Both the position numbers and the translations under genes were made by a program. Positions 35,305 to 48,865 of a DNA stretch of 64,000 bases are shown piece after piece. The DNA comes from Adiantum capillus-veneris (lineage: Eukaryota; Streptophyta; Polypodiopsida; Polypodiales; Pteridaceae). Positions within the stretch are counted from its first letter, which is position 1; every line of letters starts with the position of its first letter. The notes under the pieces were generated by a model. It saw nothing but the letters and a program-made list of their open reading frames with translations, did not search any database and was not told the origin of the DNA. Location of the stretch: contig CM043970.1 in the NCBI GenBank assembly GCA_014529385.2, forward strand, positions 43,103,279-43,167,278. Reading direction: 5' to 3'.

Positions 35305-38300
35305 ATGGCTATGAATATTCTCGTCAACGGCTTTCCTTCTGGCCAGCGTTCTGTTCCTCCTTTCCAAGGTCAAGGATTTCCAGGCTGGAAAGCAAAGATG
35401 TTGTTTATTCTTGAAGGCGATGAACTCTCCGATGTTCTTGGAAATTGTGTTTGTCCGCCTCAGCCTGTTGATACGGATAATGATAACGTGCTTATCACTG
35501 AAGGACCTATATTTGAAGATTGGAATGTTGCCTATACGGATTGGCAACGACGTGATAAAGCAGCTCGTCGGTATATTCTTTCTGCTCTTACTGATTCCCT
35601 TTTGCTTGATATGTATGAACTGCCTACTTTCCACGACGTATGGAAGTACCTTATTGCAAACTTCCAGAAGAAATCTGTTACAGAAATACTTTATTTGAGA
35701 GGGTTGCTTAACAAGTTACAATATGAAGTTGGTACTGCCATGACGGGACATATTGAATCTTTCAAATCTATTATTAATCAACTTGCTACTGCCGGTGATC
35801 CTGTTCCACAAAAGCAATTGATTACACTTCTCCTTGATACGGTGAAGGACTCTTGTTATGATAACATTGTTACTATTCTCTCTAATAAAGATGGTCTTGA
35901 TTTCCACCAAGCTTGCATGTCTTTAATTGAATACTCTCAACGTCAAGAACGTCGGAATGCTGGTCACGATACAACTATGATTTCACAAGAGGAGACTGAG
36001 TCACAACAGATGGAACGTGATTTTTATGCTCGAAGGCGTCCATTTCAACGAGGAAACCGCAGAGGTGGCCGTCGCGGTAATATTTTCTCTCGTCTCAAAT
36101 TTCCTAATAAGCAATGTTCTTACTGCAACAGAAATGGCCATATTGAAGATGATTGTTGGGCACGTCAATATGATGAAGAACACAATATTAGCACAAAACA
36201 TCCACGTTTATCTAGAGACTCTTCTTCTTCCTCTTGTGAATATTGTGGACGATCTGATCATCCCACTCATATGTGCTATAAGCGTCGATTCGACACAGAT
36301 AAGAAAAGAGCATATGCTACTGAACATCGAAACAACATTGTACCAAAAACAAGCTGCATCCTATGTTCAGTTGCTCCAGACAGAATACTTCATGTACGTG
36401 ATGGATCACTTTTTATTGTCGATTCTGGTGCTACAGGAAATATGACATATCAGTCTAAGTGGCTCCATAACTATCATCCACTGCCAGTTCAACGTGTTGT
36501 TTATCTTGCTGATGATACTACTTGTCAAGTAAAGGGTATTGGAGACTTATATCTTGGTACCTTATCTTCTTCCACTCGAATTTTGTGAGGAGTATTACAT
36601 GTACCAGATCTTCAACGTAATCTTCTTTCAGTTGCTAGACTCGTTGATCTTGGTCTGTTTGTTGGATTTTATCATACCAAATGCCGAATTGAGAAATATG
36701 GACAGACTATAGCCACTGCTCCTCGAAACGGTAATTTGTTTGAACTCTCTCTCAATGATGCTGTAGCAAATATTGTCACTGCTCCAGGTGATCATGATTG
36801 CAAAGTATGGCATCACCGTTTTGTTCATGCTGATTTCTCAAAACTCCTTGATCTTCAACGTCGTGATCTTGTTCATGGCATGGATCTTAAAGCCCATCCC
36901 CATATGGGAAATTGTGAATTTTGTGCTCTTGGGAAACACAATCGTAAACCCTTTCCGCTTTCAAATACAACTCATTCTCATGACATATTGGATCTTGTTC
37001 ATACTGATATATGTGGACCTCTACCTTTTTTGAGATCACTATATCGCTACTTCATTACTTTCATTGATGATTTCTCAAGGTATATGACTGTATTTCTACT
37101 TAGACAAAAATATGAAGCCTTATCTGTTTTCAAACAATTCGACAAGGCTGCGGAACTTCAAACTGGTCGTCGCCTTAAGAAGCTTCGTAGTGACAATGGA
37201 GGCGAATATGTTTCTCGAGAGTTTGTGAGTTACTGTGCTGACAGTGGAATTCATCATGAACACACTATTCCATATTCGCCTCAACAGAACGGTGTTGCTG
37301 AACGAAAGAATCGCACTATTGTCAATGCTGTAAGATGTATGTTGATTCATTCTGGCTTATCTCGTGTTTTCTGGGCTGAAGCTACTTTGACAGCAGCATT
37401 TATTCAGAATCATCTTCCTACTACTGCACCCTCTGGTAAGATACCCATCACAGCATGGACAGGTGACATTCCTTCTGTATCTCATTTTCGAACCTTTGGA
37501 TGTATTGCTTATATTCATGTTCCCAAAGAAACACGAACAAAGCTTGATGCTCCTGGTCTTAAAGTTATTTTTATTGGATATTCTGACACTTCCAAAGGCT
37601 ACAAATTCTATGACCCTTCCTCCAAGAAAGTAATTGTGAATCGTGACGCTACTTTTAACGAACAGCTTATGGGAGGCTTATGGTCCATGGATGATTCTGA
37701 TGATACTAAATCATTGCTTCAGGCTTTTCCATTTCTTTCAGAAGATGAAACTCTTCCTATAGAGCAACTTTCCTCTTCACAACCATCCATTCCAAATGTT
37801 GCGAATGATGATATTGATATTTTGGTTGATCTACCTATTGATTTTGAACATGGCTCATGTCATGTTTATGATGACGATATTGCTGATAATGCTTTTTCTA
37901 CTTCTGAAGATCCCGTTACTTATGATGAAGCTATCTCTTCACCACAAAAGGATCAATGGCAAGAGGCTATGGAAGCAGAGTACGATTCTCTTATCTCTAA
38001 AGGTACATGGATACTAACTGAATTACCTCCTGGTCGTACAACTATTAAATGTAAGTGGGTGTATAAGACAAAAGTAAAAGAAGATGGATCTTTTGACAAG
38101 TTCAAGGCGCGTTTAGTTGCAAAAGGTTACTCCCAAGTAGCTGGTGTTGATTATCAAGAGACTTTTTCACCAGTTGTTCGCATTGCAAGTGTTCAAGTTT
38201 TATTGGCATTTGCTGTTCAATTTGATTTAGAAGATTATCAAATGGATGTGCGAACTGCTTTTCTCAATGGTGACTTGGAAGAGGAAATTTATATGGAACA

Positions 38301-38934
38301 ACCAGAAGGGTTTGTTATTCCAGGTAAAGAAGACCTTGTTGCTCAACTCCATAAGGCACTATATGGTCTCAAACAAGCTTCGCGAGCCTGGTATACAAAA
38401 TTTGATCTTTTTCTCACCTCTAAAGGATTCATCTCTTGCTCGTCAGACCCCAACTTATACATAAAACGCCAAGGTAGCAGTTTTGTGATTCTTGCTCTTT
38501 ATGTGGATGATACCATCCTTGTTTCCAATGATTTGGGATTTCTTCAGCAAGTGAAAAAGTTATTGTCTTTTGATTTCGATATGGTGGATCTTGGAGAGAT
38601 TCACTCTTGTCTTGGTATTCAAATCCAACGGAACCGTACAAAAGGTATTTTATTCCTTCGACAGTCAAAGTTTATTGCAGATACTATTCAAAAATTTGGT
38701 ATGGAATCTGCACATTCAGCCAACACACCTTGTCTTGCGAGCTCTACGAAGAATACTTCTGACAATGGCGGTCAATTTCTCACAAATCAACCTTATGCTA
38801 ACTTGATTGGATGTCTTCAGTTTGTTGGCATGAACACTTGTCCTGATATTCTGTTTGCTGCTAATTATCTTGGACAACATCTTGCATGTCCTTCTCTTAA
38901 GCATTGGTCTACTGCAAAGCGTGTATTGAAGTAA
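35305..38934 (+). CDS. Copia B2 gag-pol polyprotein (one internal TGA)
   Basis: Gag starts at the ATG at 35305 (MAMNILVNGFPSGQRSV). It has two CCHC knuckles (CSYCNRNGHIEDDC, CEYCGRSDHPTHMC), where copia gag usually has one. The protease box is LFIVDSGATGNMTYQSKW. TGA at 36586-36588 interrupts the frame, which continues unchanged (VLHVPDLQRNLLS). Integrase: WHHRFVHADFSKL, LVHTDICGPL, LRSDNGGEYVS, PQQNGVAERKN (full DDE). RT: KWVYKTKVKEDGSFDKFKAR, YQMDVRTAFLNGDLEEEIYM, LYGLKQASRAWY, LALYVDDTILVSND. It ends at a TAA (38932-38934) after AKRVLK, where copia elements normally read RYLKGT. All catalytic residues appear intact, so two nonsense codons and a later frameshift are the only lesions seen. 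Confidence 0.9.
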
Positions 38935-39490
38935 TTGAAAGGCACTACAGATTTTGGTTTAGTCTATCGACGACAACTCACATCGGATTCTATGAAATCT
39001 CTTTCTCTTTTGGGTTACACAGATGCAGACTGGGCAAGCTCACATTTATCTATGCGATCTACTAGTGAAAATTGCTTCTTTATAAATGGTTGTCTTGTTT
39101 CTTGGACCAACAAGAAACAATGTTGTGTTGCAGTTTCTACGACTGAGTCAGAATATGTTGCGGCATCACTTGCAGCTCGTGAGTTGATTTGGCTTCGACA
39201 AATGCTGGTCGATATTGGTCACTCTCCTCTTTCTAGCACACCCTTGCGGTGTGACAACCAAAGTGCTATTAGTCTTGCAAAAGACTATGTTCAACATAAT
39301 AAGTCAAAGCACATTGCTGTCCATTATCATTATGTCAGGTATGAAGTACGCAAAAGGAACCATTATGTTTGAACACTTTCCAAGTGACCAGATGATTGCA
39401 GACATTTTGACCAAAGGCCTCAATGAGTCACGTTTCATCCTCTTGCGCTCGGAGCTTGGAGTTGCTTCGGCCTCACTCTTTCTAGATTAG
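38935..39490 (+). CDS. Copia B2 RNase H (frameshifted end)
   Basis: It continues in frame after TAA as LKGTTDFGLVYRRQ, LGYTDADWASSHLSMRSTSE, SWTNKKQCCVAVSTTESEYV, LRCDNQSAISLAKDYVQHNK and KHIAVHYHYVR. Near 39340 the frame is lost; the downstream part reads KYAKGTIMFEHFPSDQMIAD and ILTKGLNESRFILLRSELGV to the stop at 39490. Only a short indel separates the two. RNase H Asp/Glu positions (TDADW, TTESEY, CDNQSA) are present. Confidence 0.88.
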
Positions 39491-39677
39491 CTTCTTTGCT
39501 ATTGTAATAGCTTTGTACATATGACATTGTAATCTTTTAGGTACCATGCACTATGCACACTCCACATTTGCACCTTGTGATATCTAAGTCACTTGAATAT
39601 TTGTACATAGATGCACAATTCACTTTCACATCATCACCGCTGGTTCATATTTCACATTGTATAGGGGCTTGGGTTTT

Positions 39678-39741
39678 CCCTTGAACTCCCCAAGGGTTTT
39701 TTTCATCCAAAGCTAGCTAGAGACCTTTGTTTGGGTGGGGG
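39678..39741 (+). promoter_or_regulatory. Stem-loop and polypurine tract of copia B2
   Basis: CCCTTGAACTCCCCAAGGG (39678-39696) can fold into a hairpin. It lies about 30 bp upstream of TTTGGGTGGGGG, the plus-strand primer next to the 3' LTR. The same arrangement occurs at 60803-60860 in the non-autonomous element. Confidence 0.65.
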
Positions 39742-40310
39742 TGTTGGAGCTATATATGGCTCACTCTACTGAACTTGGTCTCACCTATATATTTGTATCT
39801 TGTCCTCAATATGAATCAGTCTTTGGGAGCGTATATGGTGTGTCTCTTGTCTCGTCTCTCTCTCTTTCTCTCTACATCTCAATAGAATGTTGAGATGTCA
39901 AGAGATCTCTCTACATCTCAATAGTAGTGATGTGTATGAACACACTAGGACCGTCGGGGCATTTTTTCCCTCTTTAGGAGGTTTTCCCCCCCGAGCATTG
40001 TATATACGTCCATAACTCTAGGGCTATCTATCTTTCCATTGCACACTAAGAAACATACTGTCTATTGTGTGCCTTGAGCTTCCTTCATCTTCTCCAAGCT
40101 GTGTGTGTTTCTCTGCAACCCTAATTCCAACAATTGGTATCAGAGCAGGTTACGTCCTCCCGAGCTTAGTCGCCACTTGCTCCAGCACACGCCTCCTCAC
40201 TTTCTTCGATTACAGTGAGGTTTGACAAGCGTTCGCTCACATTTTTTATTTGGGCTCATTTCGGCCTCCGTTTCCACTATAGGCAGTACTGCACAAGCTA
40301 TTTCGTCATT

Positions 40311-43146
<2,836 letters not shown>

Positions 43147-43212
43147 CTTGCTTCTCTCCTTCTCCTGTTACAGTAATTACTAATGATTGAAAAAATGAAG
43201 CGCCTTGTGGCC

Positions 43213-43222
43213 CTTTATATAG
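43213..43222 (-). promoter_or_regulatory. TATA box upstream of X8 gene
   Basis: On the minus strand CTATATAAAGGGCC lies about 70 bp upstream of the proposed ATG at 43146, a suitable distance for a plant core promoter. A CT-rich leader (TCTCCTTCTC, reading plus strand at 43156-43168) lies between. Confidence 0.5.
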
Positions 43223-44205
43223 AGATTACACTCCATGGTCCTATTTCCATGGGAATATATTAGATTCTAATATATTAGATTATTAGAAGGTTTGAATTCC
43301 CCTTGATTTTGTAGGTGACCGAAATACACTCAGTTAAAAACTCACATGTGAAAAAATAGACAAGTAAAATAGTCACTATATTTGGAGCTTCTCACAATAA
43401 AGTTTTGTAGGTCGTAGGGGTAGCTACATTGAATCTATGTTTCTTTAGAGCACTTCTCAAGCATATCCAAGAGTGAAGACACATATCGGGAGACCTTGAT
43501 AAACAGTGCAATCTTAACAGGGATCCTTCTAGTGGTAAAGCGGTTATATTCGGATGCTTTTACATTAAGTCTCTCTTTATTTTGTACGCCTTTTCACCTT
43601 CAAAGGTGAAGTTGAGGTAAATTCCAAAGTTGGTAGGTGTGATTACAATAAATCCATGTTTCTTTCGAGCACTTCTCAGGCATGCCCAAGAGTGAAATTA
43701 GACATGGACAGAAAGGGCACATCTTGATAGACAATGAAGTCTCAAGGGGGACTTAAGTGACTATATTTGCAGGAATTTAACAAAAAAATAATTAAATATA
43801 TGTTTCAAACTTTGTAGGTTTGATTACATTAAGTATATGTTCCTTTCTAGCACTACTTAGGCTGAAAGACATGGACACAGAGGGCACATATCAAGAGATC
43901 TTCATAGACGACTAGATCTCAAGGGCAAACCTTTTAGAGGTATAGTGATTATATTCGAAGGATTTTCCACCTTCAAATCATCTACGAGTTCAACGTTGAT
44001 AAACCACTTTTTGTTTGTACATAGTAGGAGCTATATGCATGGCAATGTGTATATAACGAGGTGTTTACATGAATTTGGAAGATTTTCTAATGTGATATTT
44101 GTTTTCAAGTATGGCGAACGATGTATAGATGTCAAATAGTCGTTGTGTGTCGACGGTCAGGCACATGCACATGCCTGGACATGATAACAGATTTTAGGGA
44201 TCCCA
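43223..44205. repeat. Non-coding DNA with three degenerate units of about 180-220 bp
   Basis: Three related blocks are marked by a TATGTTTCTTTAGAGCACTT-like string near 43436, 43655 and 43836. Each is followed by an AGACAT...GGGCACAT or equivalent segment and by GAT/AAGTCTCAAGG. The units have diverged. No reading frame is convincing. Confidence 0.65.
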
Positions 44206-44607
44206 ATGGGATTTTCTTGTTCTCCTGTTATCTGTAATCTTTATCTTTGTCACTTCGAATTTCAATGGCTCATAAAAATGATGAGTGACCCAACCAAGGC
44301 TTCGTTACTTTCACACTTTATTCATATGTTTAGGTTTATGGATGACCTATGTAGCCTGAACAATCCCATGTTTGAAGAAACGCTTAGACAGATTTATCCG
44401 ACATGTCTTAATATTGAACCTACCTTCCTAGATAGAATAATGAGGCTCGATAAATGGTTTGTCTCTAGGAGTCACTTCTTGAATATCGAGATTACTTTAA
44501 CTCCCCCATTCTTGGGTAACTTTTATACTCGTTTCTTTTGGAAAAGAGAAAATCTGAAGATCAAATCCTCTGTATTTACCAAAAGGAAAAGCAATAGACC
44601 CTTATAG
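44206..44607 (+). pseudogene. Reverse transcriptase fragment of GIPMG type
   Basis: The frame reads (GIP)MGFSCSPVICNLYLCHFEF, then FIHMFRFMDDLCSLNNPMFE and LRQIYPTCLNIEPTF, then LNIEITLTPPFLGNFYTRFF. GxPxG...SP...L, F-x-DD followed by LNNPxFE, and IYPxxL are conserved in a class of RTs distinct from copia, gypsy and the LINE in this window. Penelope-like elements are one candidate, but no GIY-YIG nuclease is seen. A stop lies just upstream of GIPMG, and the frame is lost after 44607, where MPRQTAFQH-like sequence continues. Partial and inactive. Confidence 0.6.
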
Positions 44608-44924
44608 TTTATGCCTCGTCAGACAGCTTTTCAGCATATGAAGAAATCAACACTCTGATTACCAAGTTTATCAATAATGGGTTTCCTAAAAAGGACCTTG
44701 TTGCATGTATCTACAATTCCTTAAAAATGTATAAATGGTCCAGCCTTAAGTATGACCTACAAAACTTGATTAGTCTCGTTAAAACAAAATAAAATACTCT
44801 TCAGTAAATATTTTTGTAAAGAAAACCCTTTCTTTTCTAAAGCTTTTTTTCTCTTGTCAAGGTAGTAGGTCCATTTTCTTGGGGTCTACTACCTCGTAGA
44901 ATATGGTGCCTGGGAATGAGTGGG

Positions 44925-44999
<75 letters not shown>

Positions 45000-45203
45000 A
45001 ATTGCATTGATCCTTACTCATGTTTCACTACAAACAATTATAATGAAAAAGCATGGCGTTGAGTCTATAAAACTTTTTTTATTTTTGTCACCGTTACATC
45101 TCATTTAACCCATCCATTACATGATCACACAGGCAGTTGTGACAATAGTAACAAATGTTTGGGCGCTCAGCCAAAGGTAAGATATGGTTAACTAAAATCA
45201 CTC
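44608..45203. repeat. (CA)n microsatellite and flanking non-coding DNA
   Basis: (CA)n at about 44929-44992. Before it, 44620-44790 may be the decayed continuation of the RT element. The remainder is non-coding. Confidence 0.7.
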
Positions 45204-45480
45204 CTAACTCTTTGGTATAGGGTTTCTGGTTAAAGTATCCTCGTAAGGGTATGCCAAATGAGGATACAAATATATTTTATGATGTGGTAGAAACTGTGCT
45301 AGCAAATATAACCGATCAGTAAATCCACGCTTTATTAAGTGTCCCACATTATAATACTGTGGCCCTATACCTAGGGCTTCCCTGACCATCGCCAGATGCA
45401 TGTTATTCTTGAAGTGTTCTCGACCCCAAAGGGTCACCCGTGTTATTCTATTTTGATATGTCCACCATTTCGTACAAATG
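45204..45480 (-). CDS. Small unknown ORF
   Basis: About 90 codons without a convincing start, reading KWWTYQNRITRVTLWGREHF and then ALGIGPQYYNVGHLIKRGF and LYLLAQFLPHHKIYLYPHLA. Composition (aromatic and basic residues, little low complexity) looks protein-like. I recognise no family. It may belong to the same decayed element as the RT at 44206, which lies on the other strand, or be chance. Confidence 0.25.
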
Positions 45481-45625
45481 TTCCTAATTGAGGGAATAGA
45501 AGACGCTCATAATGGAGCATGGTGGTCTCCCAGATTGACTCTGTTGACTGCTGCAAATGAGCAAGAGATATCGCTAATGCTTGTTCTTGAATATAAGCCA
45601 TAGCTGATAAAGTATAAAGACACAA

Positions 45626-48611
45626 CTAAAGACAAGCTATGGAAGAAACTTGTAAGCTGTTGTAAGATAAGAAGTGCCCAAGTTGGTCACAGTGCATTCT
45701 GTGATAGAATATGCCTGTCTTATATAGACCCTCATTGCAACCTCTTTTTGGATGTTATCCGTACTAAATACCCTCCTTATGTGCCCTCACTTCTTGAATA
45801 CTGTAACACTGTAACTTTTTTTCATGCCATATATTCCCCTTGGAACATACCTATTTGGCAATCCGATTGATATTAGTCTCTTATAATATGTTGATATTAT
45901 TGGTAATTATTCGTCAGAATCCTTCTAATGTCGGAGTCCTTACCGCATAAAAAATCTTTTGAGGCGGGCTTCGGCTTTAGTTTAAAAAAGTCTTAACTAG
46001 CTACTGCCACTTACTATTTTTCTTATTTTCTTCACTAGCAGTAAATGGTAATGGGATTCATTTTTAGCCTCATTTTTGTAATTATTATAATAGTGAGTCC
46101 ATGCTGCCTATTAACCCTAACCTTTTGTATCACCGGTATGGCGTGTTCTTGCTACCGCCTGCATATTGTGACCTTGTCCTTTTGGATACTCTATCGCATG
46201 CTACCTTCTGTTTAAGAAAGGTGTTTACACTAACTAGAGGCTTCTGCGCTTACGAATCATGGATCTTGCACTATTACAATCCCTGATGACCCAGGCTGTA
46301 AGTGATAAACAGGAGTGCAGTGATAGTTGGCTACTGTCTGGTCTTATCACCTACAACTGGACTGTGTCGTCTATAAATTCCACACAGAATGTGATCAGGT
46401 GAGTGCTAAACTCACTTAGCAATTGTTATGTGACTGTTAATTGTGGGGACTGCAACATGCCTAAAATTAAAGAGAATGCGGTTGTGGAGTTGTATTCTCC
46501 TCCGAGTTTAGAGGTGCTTTATTTTTTTAAATTGTTGTCACTCAGCTTGCTTTTAAAATGGGGTTGAGCGGATTTAGTTAAGTTTATGAGTAATGGGATA
46601 AACTTAAGTTAGATAGCATGCTTTATGGTTTTAACTACTGCTCATTGGATGGATTTATGATGGATTGGAGGTTGTGATTCTATGTGGGTTGCTGTTGCGG
46701 ATTTCCGTAAAATAATTGCTCAATATTGATTATGTGCTGGAAAGTGAGGTACTGCAAGTTTTTGAAAAGTTTCGGAGGATAAAAAAATCTTCAAGACCTT
46801 CTTGATTGTGCCGGGCTGGTTTTATATGACTGTAAAAATGATTGGGTAATTAGTAAAATTCCTGGTTTGAGTTACTGTCGCTAATTGGACAGACTTTAGA
46901 TCGAATGTGGCTCAGTTTCGATGTCTGTTTCACTAAATTTTTTGATAAGTGTAAGCTCACTGTCATATTGAGTACTAGTTTCCGAGGAGCTGCCCTATCT
47001 TGAAAATATTTGTAAATGTTGAATAGCATCACTTACCCTATTGATGTATTATTTTTTACATTTTTACTTGATCTCTTTTACCTTCTTACATCACCTACCT
47101 GTAAGATTGTTGACAGTTTTTTGTGGCTTGCCACCTGCTCGGTTTGTTGACTGGTTACTGCTTGCCTGGTTTTAGTTTGGACCCTCAGCTATACAATAAA
47201 CTAAGCTTACCAGTATTTTCTCTTTCTTTATCTTATTTTAGTATGTAGGAAGATGTTCGCCCACCCGCTTGATGCGGCTACAAGGAAAATTTTTAAGGGT
47301 TGATGGTTTAATAGGTTCTCTCTAGTGTAAGAGATTTCGTCGACTTTGCTTTAGTTAGTCCCGACTTTTTAGCCTTACTTCAACTTTTCTCTGTCTGCTT
47401 CTGTGTTGGTTCTGGGTAATGCTTTTTCTTAATTGCATAGACTTGCCTGGCTGTTGTTTTTCAAAATAGTAGCATGACGGTATACACTATCAATACATAT
47501 ATATATTCTTTTTCCTTACAAAAAAGACTTAAACTGTCGCTTTTTCTAAATAAAAAGAGAGGGAAGGATTGAGTAGTATATGGTAACATGGAATGAAATG
47601 TAGTTTATAATAGGCTTTGATAAAAGTATATCGGACATGACAAAAACTAAGAGATAGAGGTATTTTTTTAATGATGGGAGCTTTTTCTATGGGAAATCTC
47701 AGCTTTTAAATACCTAAAACTTTCATACAGTAAGAACTTTACAAAAGAATTTCTTTTTCTATATATCGAATTACAACATTTGTTTTTTTCATTGGGACAT
47801 GGATAACAACTGGGATGCCCATGCATCACATGTGCATACTAACAATTGCTAACCGAGCATTTTCTTGTTTACTATGGGTGCAGGTGCGGGCTACCTTCTT
47901 TGATTAAAACATACTGTTCGACGTGGTTGATGACATGGGGGTTTTCTTTTACCTTAAAGCAACATCACTTCTAAATTGGGGATTAATTTTTCCCTTGTTT
48001 TACTTTGTTCTCTTCACTACCTTGTACAAAATTTATTTTCATCAGCAAATGAATTATTGTACAATTCCATTGTATTTACCTAGAATTTCTTGTCTGTGAA
48101 CAAGTTTTGTTCTTTTGCGTATATGTATATTTTTAGAACTTCTACACACATACACACACATCTCTCCAATAGAAGTCATGGCCAAAACCCTAATCAAGTT
48201 TGTCAAGACTTGATCTTCTTCTTCACACTACACTCTCCCTCTCTCTCTCCTAATTCTCAAGCTTTCCATAGCTTGAATTCCTTTTGCCTCTTAACATTAT
48301 CTCATTCCAAGTAGCCAAATTAGTGTTCTTCAAGCAAAGTGAAAAGCCGACTACATTCAAGCAAGGAGAAGACTAGACCATACACACACTAAAGTAACGT
48401 TTTCTTATTCTTTTATGCTCTTGCACTTGCTTGAAAGTGATTTACTTTCATGCTTACATAAATTTATGCTTAAGCTCTCATTTTTTCTTTAAGCAAGCCT
48501 TTTGCTTGGGAAGAAGAAATAACTACTTAATTTTTATGTTTCCCTCTAATTATGGTTCATTACTACTAACCATGTTGCTAGTAGCTAACCCTAATGTTAT
48601 TTCAAGTTCCA
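45626..48611. other. Unassigned AT-rich DNA
   Basis: No gene that I can support. A 77-codon open stretch on the plus strand near 45650-45870 (CDRICLSYIDPHCNLFLD) lacks a start and a family. 48120-48260 contains CACACATACACACACAT and CT-rich strings, as in LTR leaders, but no LTR pair or primer site is seen. Confidence 0.4.
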
Positions 48612-48865
48612 TTGTTTCAAGTTCTCTAGATTACTAGACTGATATGGCATAGAGAGAGTAGAAAGCAGTCTCTTTAACCATAGGTGACTGGAGATCGTAT
48701 GTATATTTCAAGTTCCGTTCTCTAGATTACTAGACTCATATGGCATATAGAGAGTAGAAAGCACTCTCTTCAACCATAGGTGACTGGGGATCATACTTAT
48801 ATTTCAAGTTCCGTTCTCTAGATTACCAAACTAATATGGCATAAAGAGAGTAGAAATATATTTTC
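48610..48865. repeat. Tandem repeat, 96-bp period, about 2.6 copies
   Basis: The marker TTCTCTAGATTAC recurs at 48622, 48718 and 48814. Units share ATATGGCATA, AGAGAGTAGAAA and CATAGGTGACTGG. The period is exactly 96 bases in both intervals. Confidence 0.92.

Larger units (their letters stand above)
34408..39923 (+). mobile_element. Copia family B, copy B2, nearly full length (5.5 kb)
   Basis: 5' LTR 34408-34550 (143 bp); primer site TGGTATCAGAGCG at 34551; gag-pol; G-rich polypurine tract (TTTGGGTGGGGG, ending 39741); 3' LTR 39742-39923. The target duplication GTAGT flanks it (34403-34407 and 39924-39928). The 3' LTR carries about 40 extra bases near its end, a partial duplication of the CTACATCTCAATA tail with an inverted AATGTTGAGATGTC piece. 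Apart from this, I count one base difference between the LTRs (GAAATTGG against GAACTTGG), indicating a young insertion. Confidence 0.93.
34385..40310 (+). mobile_element. Copia family A, copy A3 (5' LTR split by copia B2)
   Basis: The first 23 bp of a copia A LTR (TGTTACCATATACATGTG plus GTAGT) lie at 34385-34407. The rest (GATGTGTATGAACACAC to TTCCAACA) lies at 39929-40132, followed by primer site TGGTATCAGAGC at 40135 and about 160 bp of leader to about 40310. Between the halves sits copia B2. Comparison with the undisrupted A1 LTR shows the same sequence with a single GTAGT. The remainder of A3 is missing. Confidence 0.88.

Noticed and set aside
40135-40146. tRNA gene fragments at TGGTATCAGAGC sites
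   Set aside because: These are primer-binding sites next to LTR ends; no cloverleaf can be drawn around them.
44929-45108. Thr-His repeat protein
   Set aside because: Translation of a (CA)n microsatellite.
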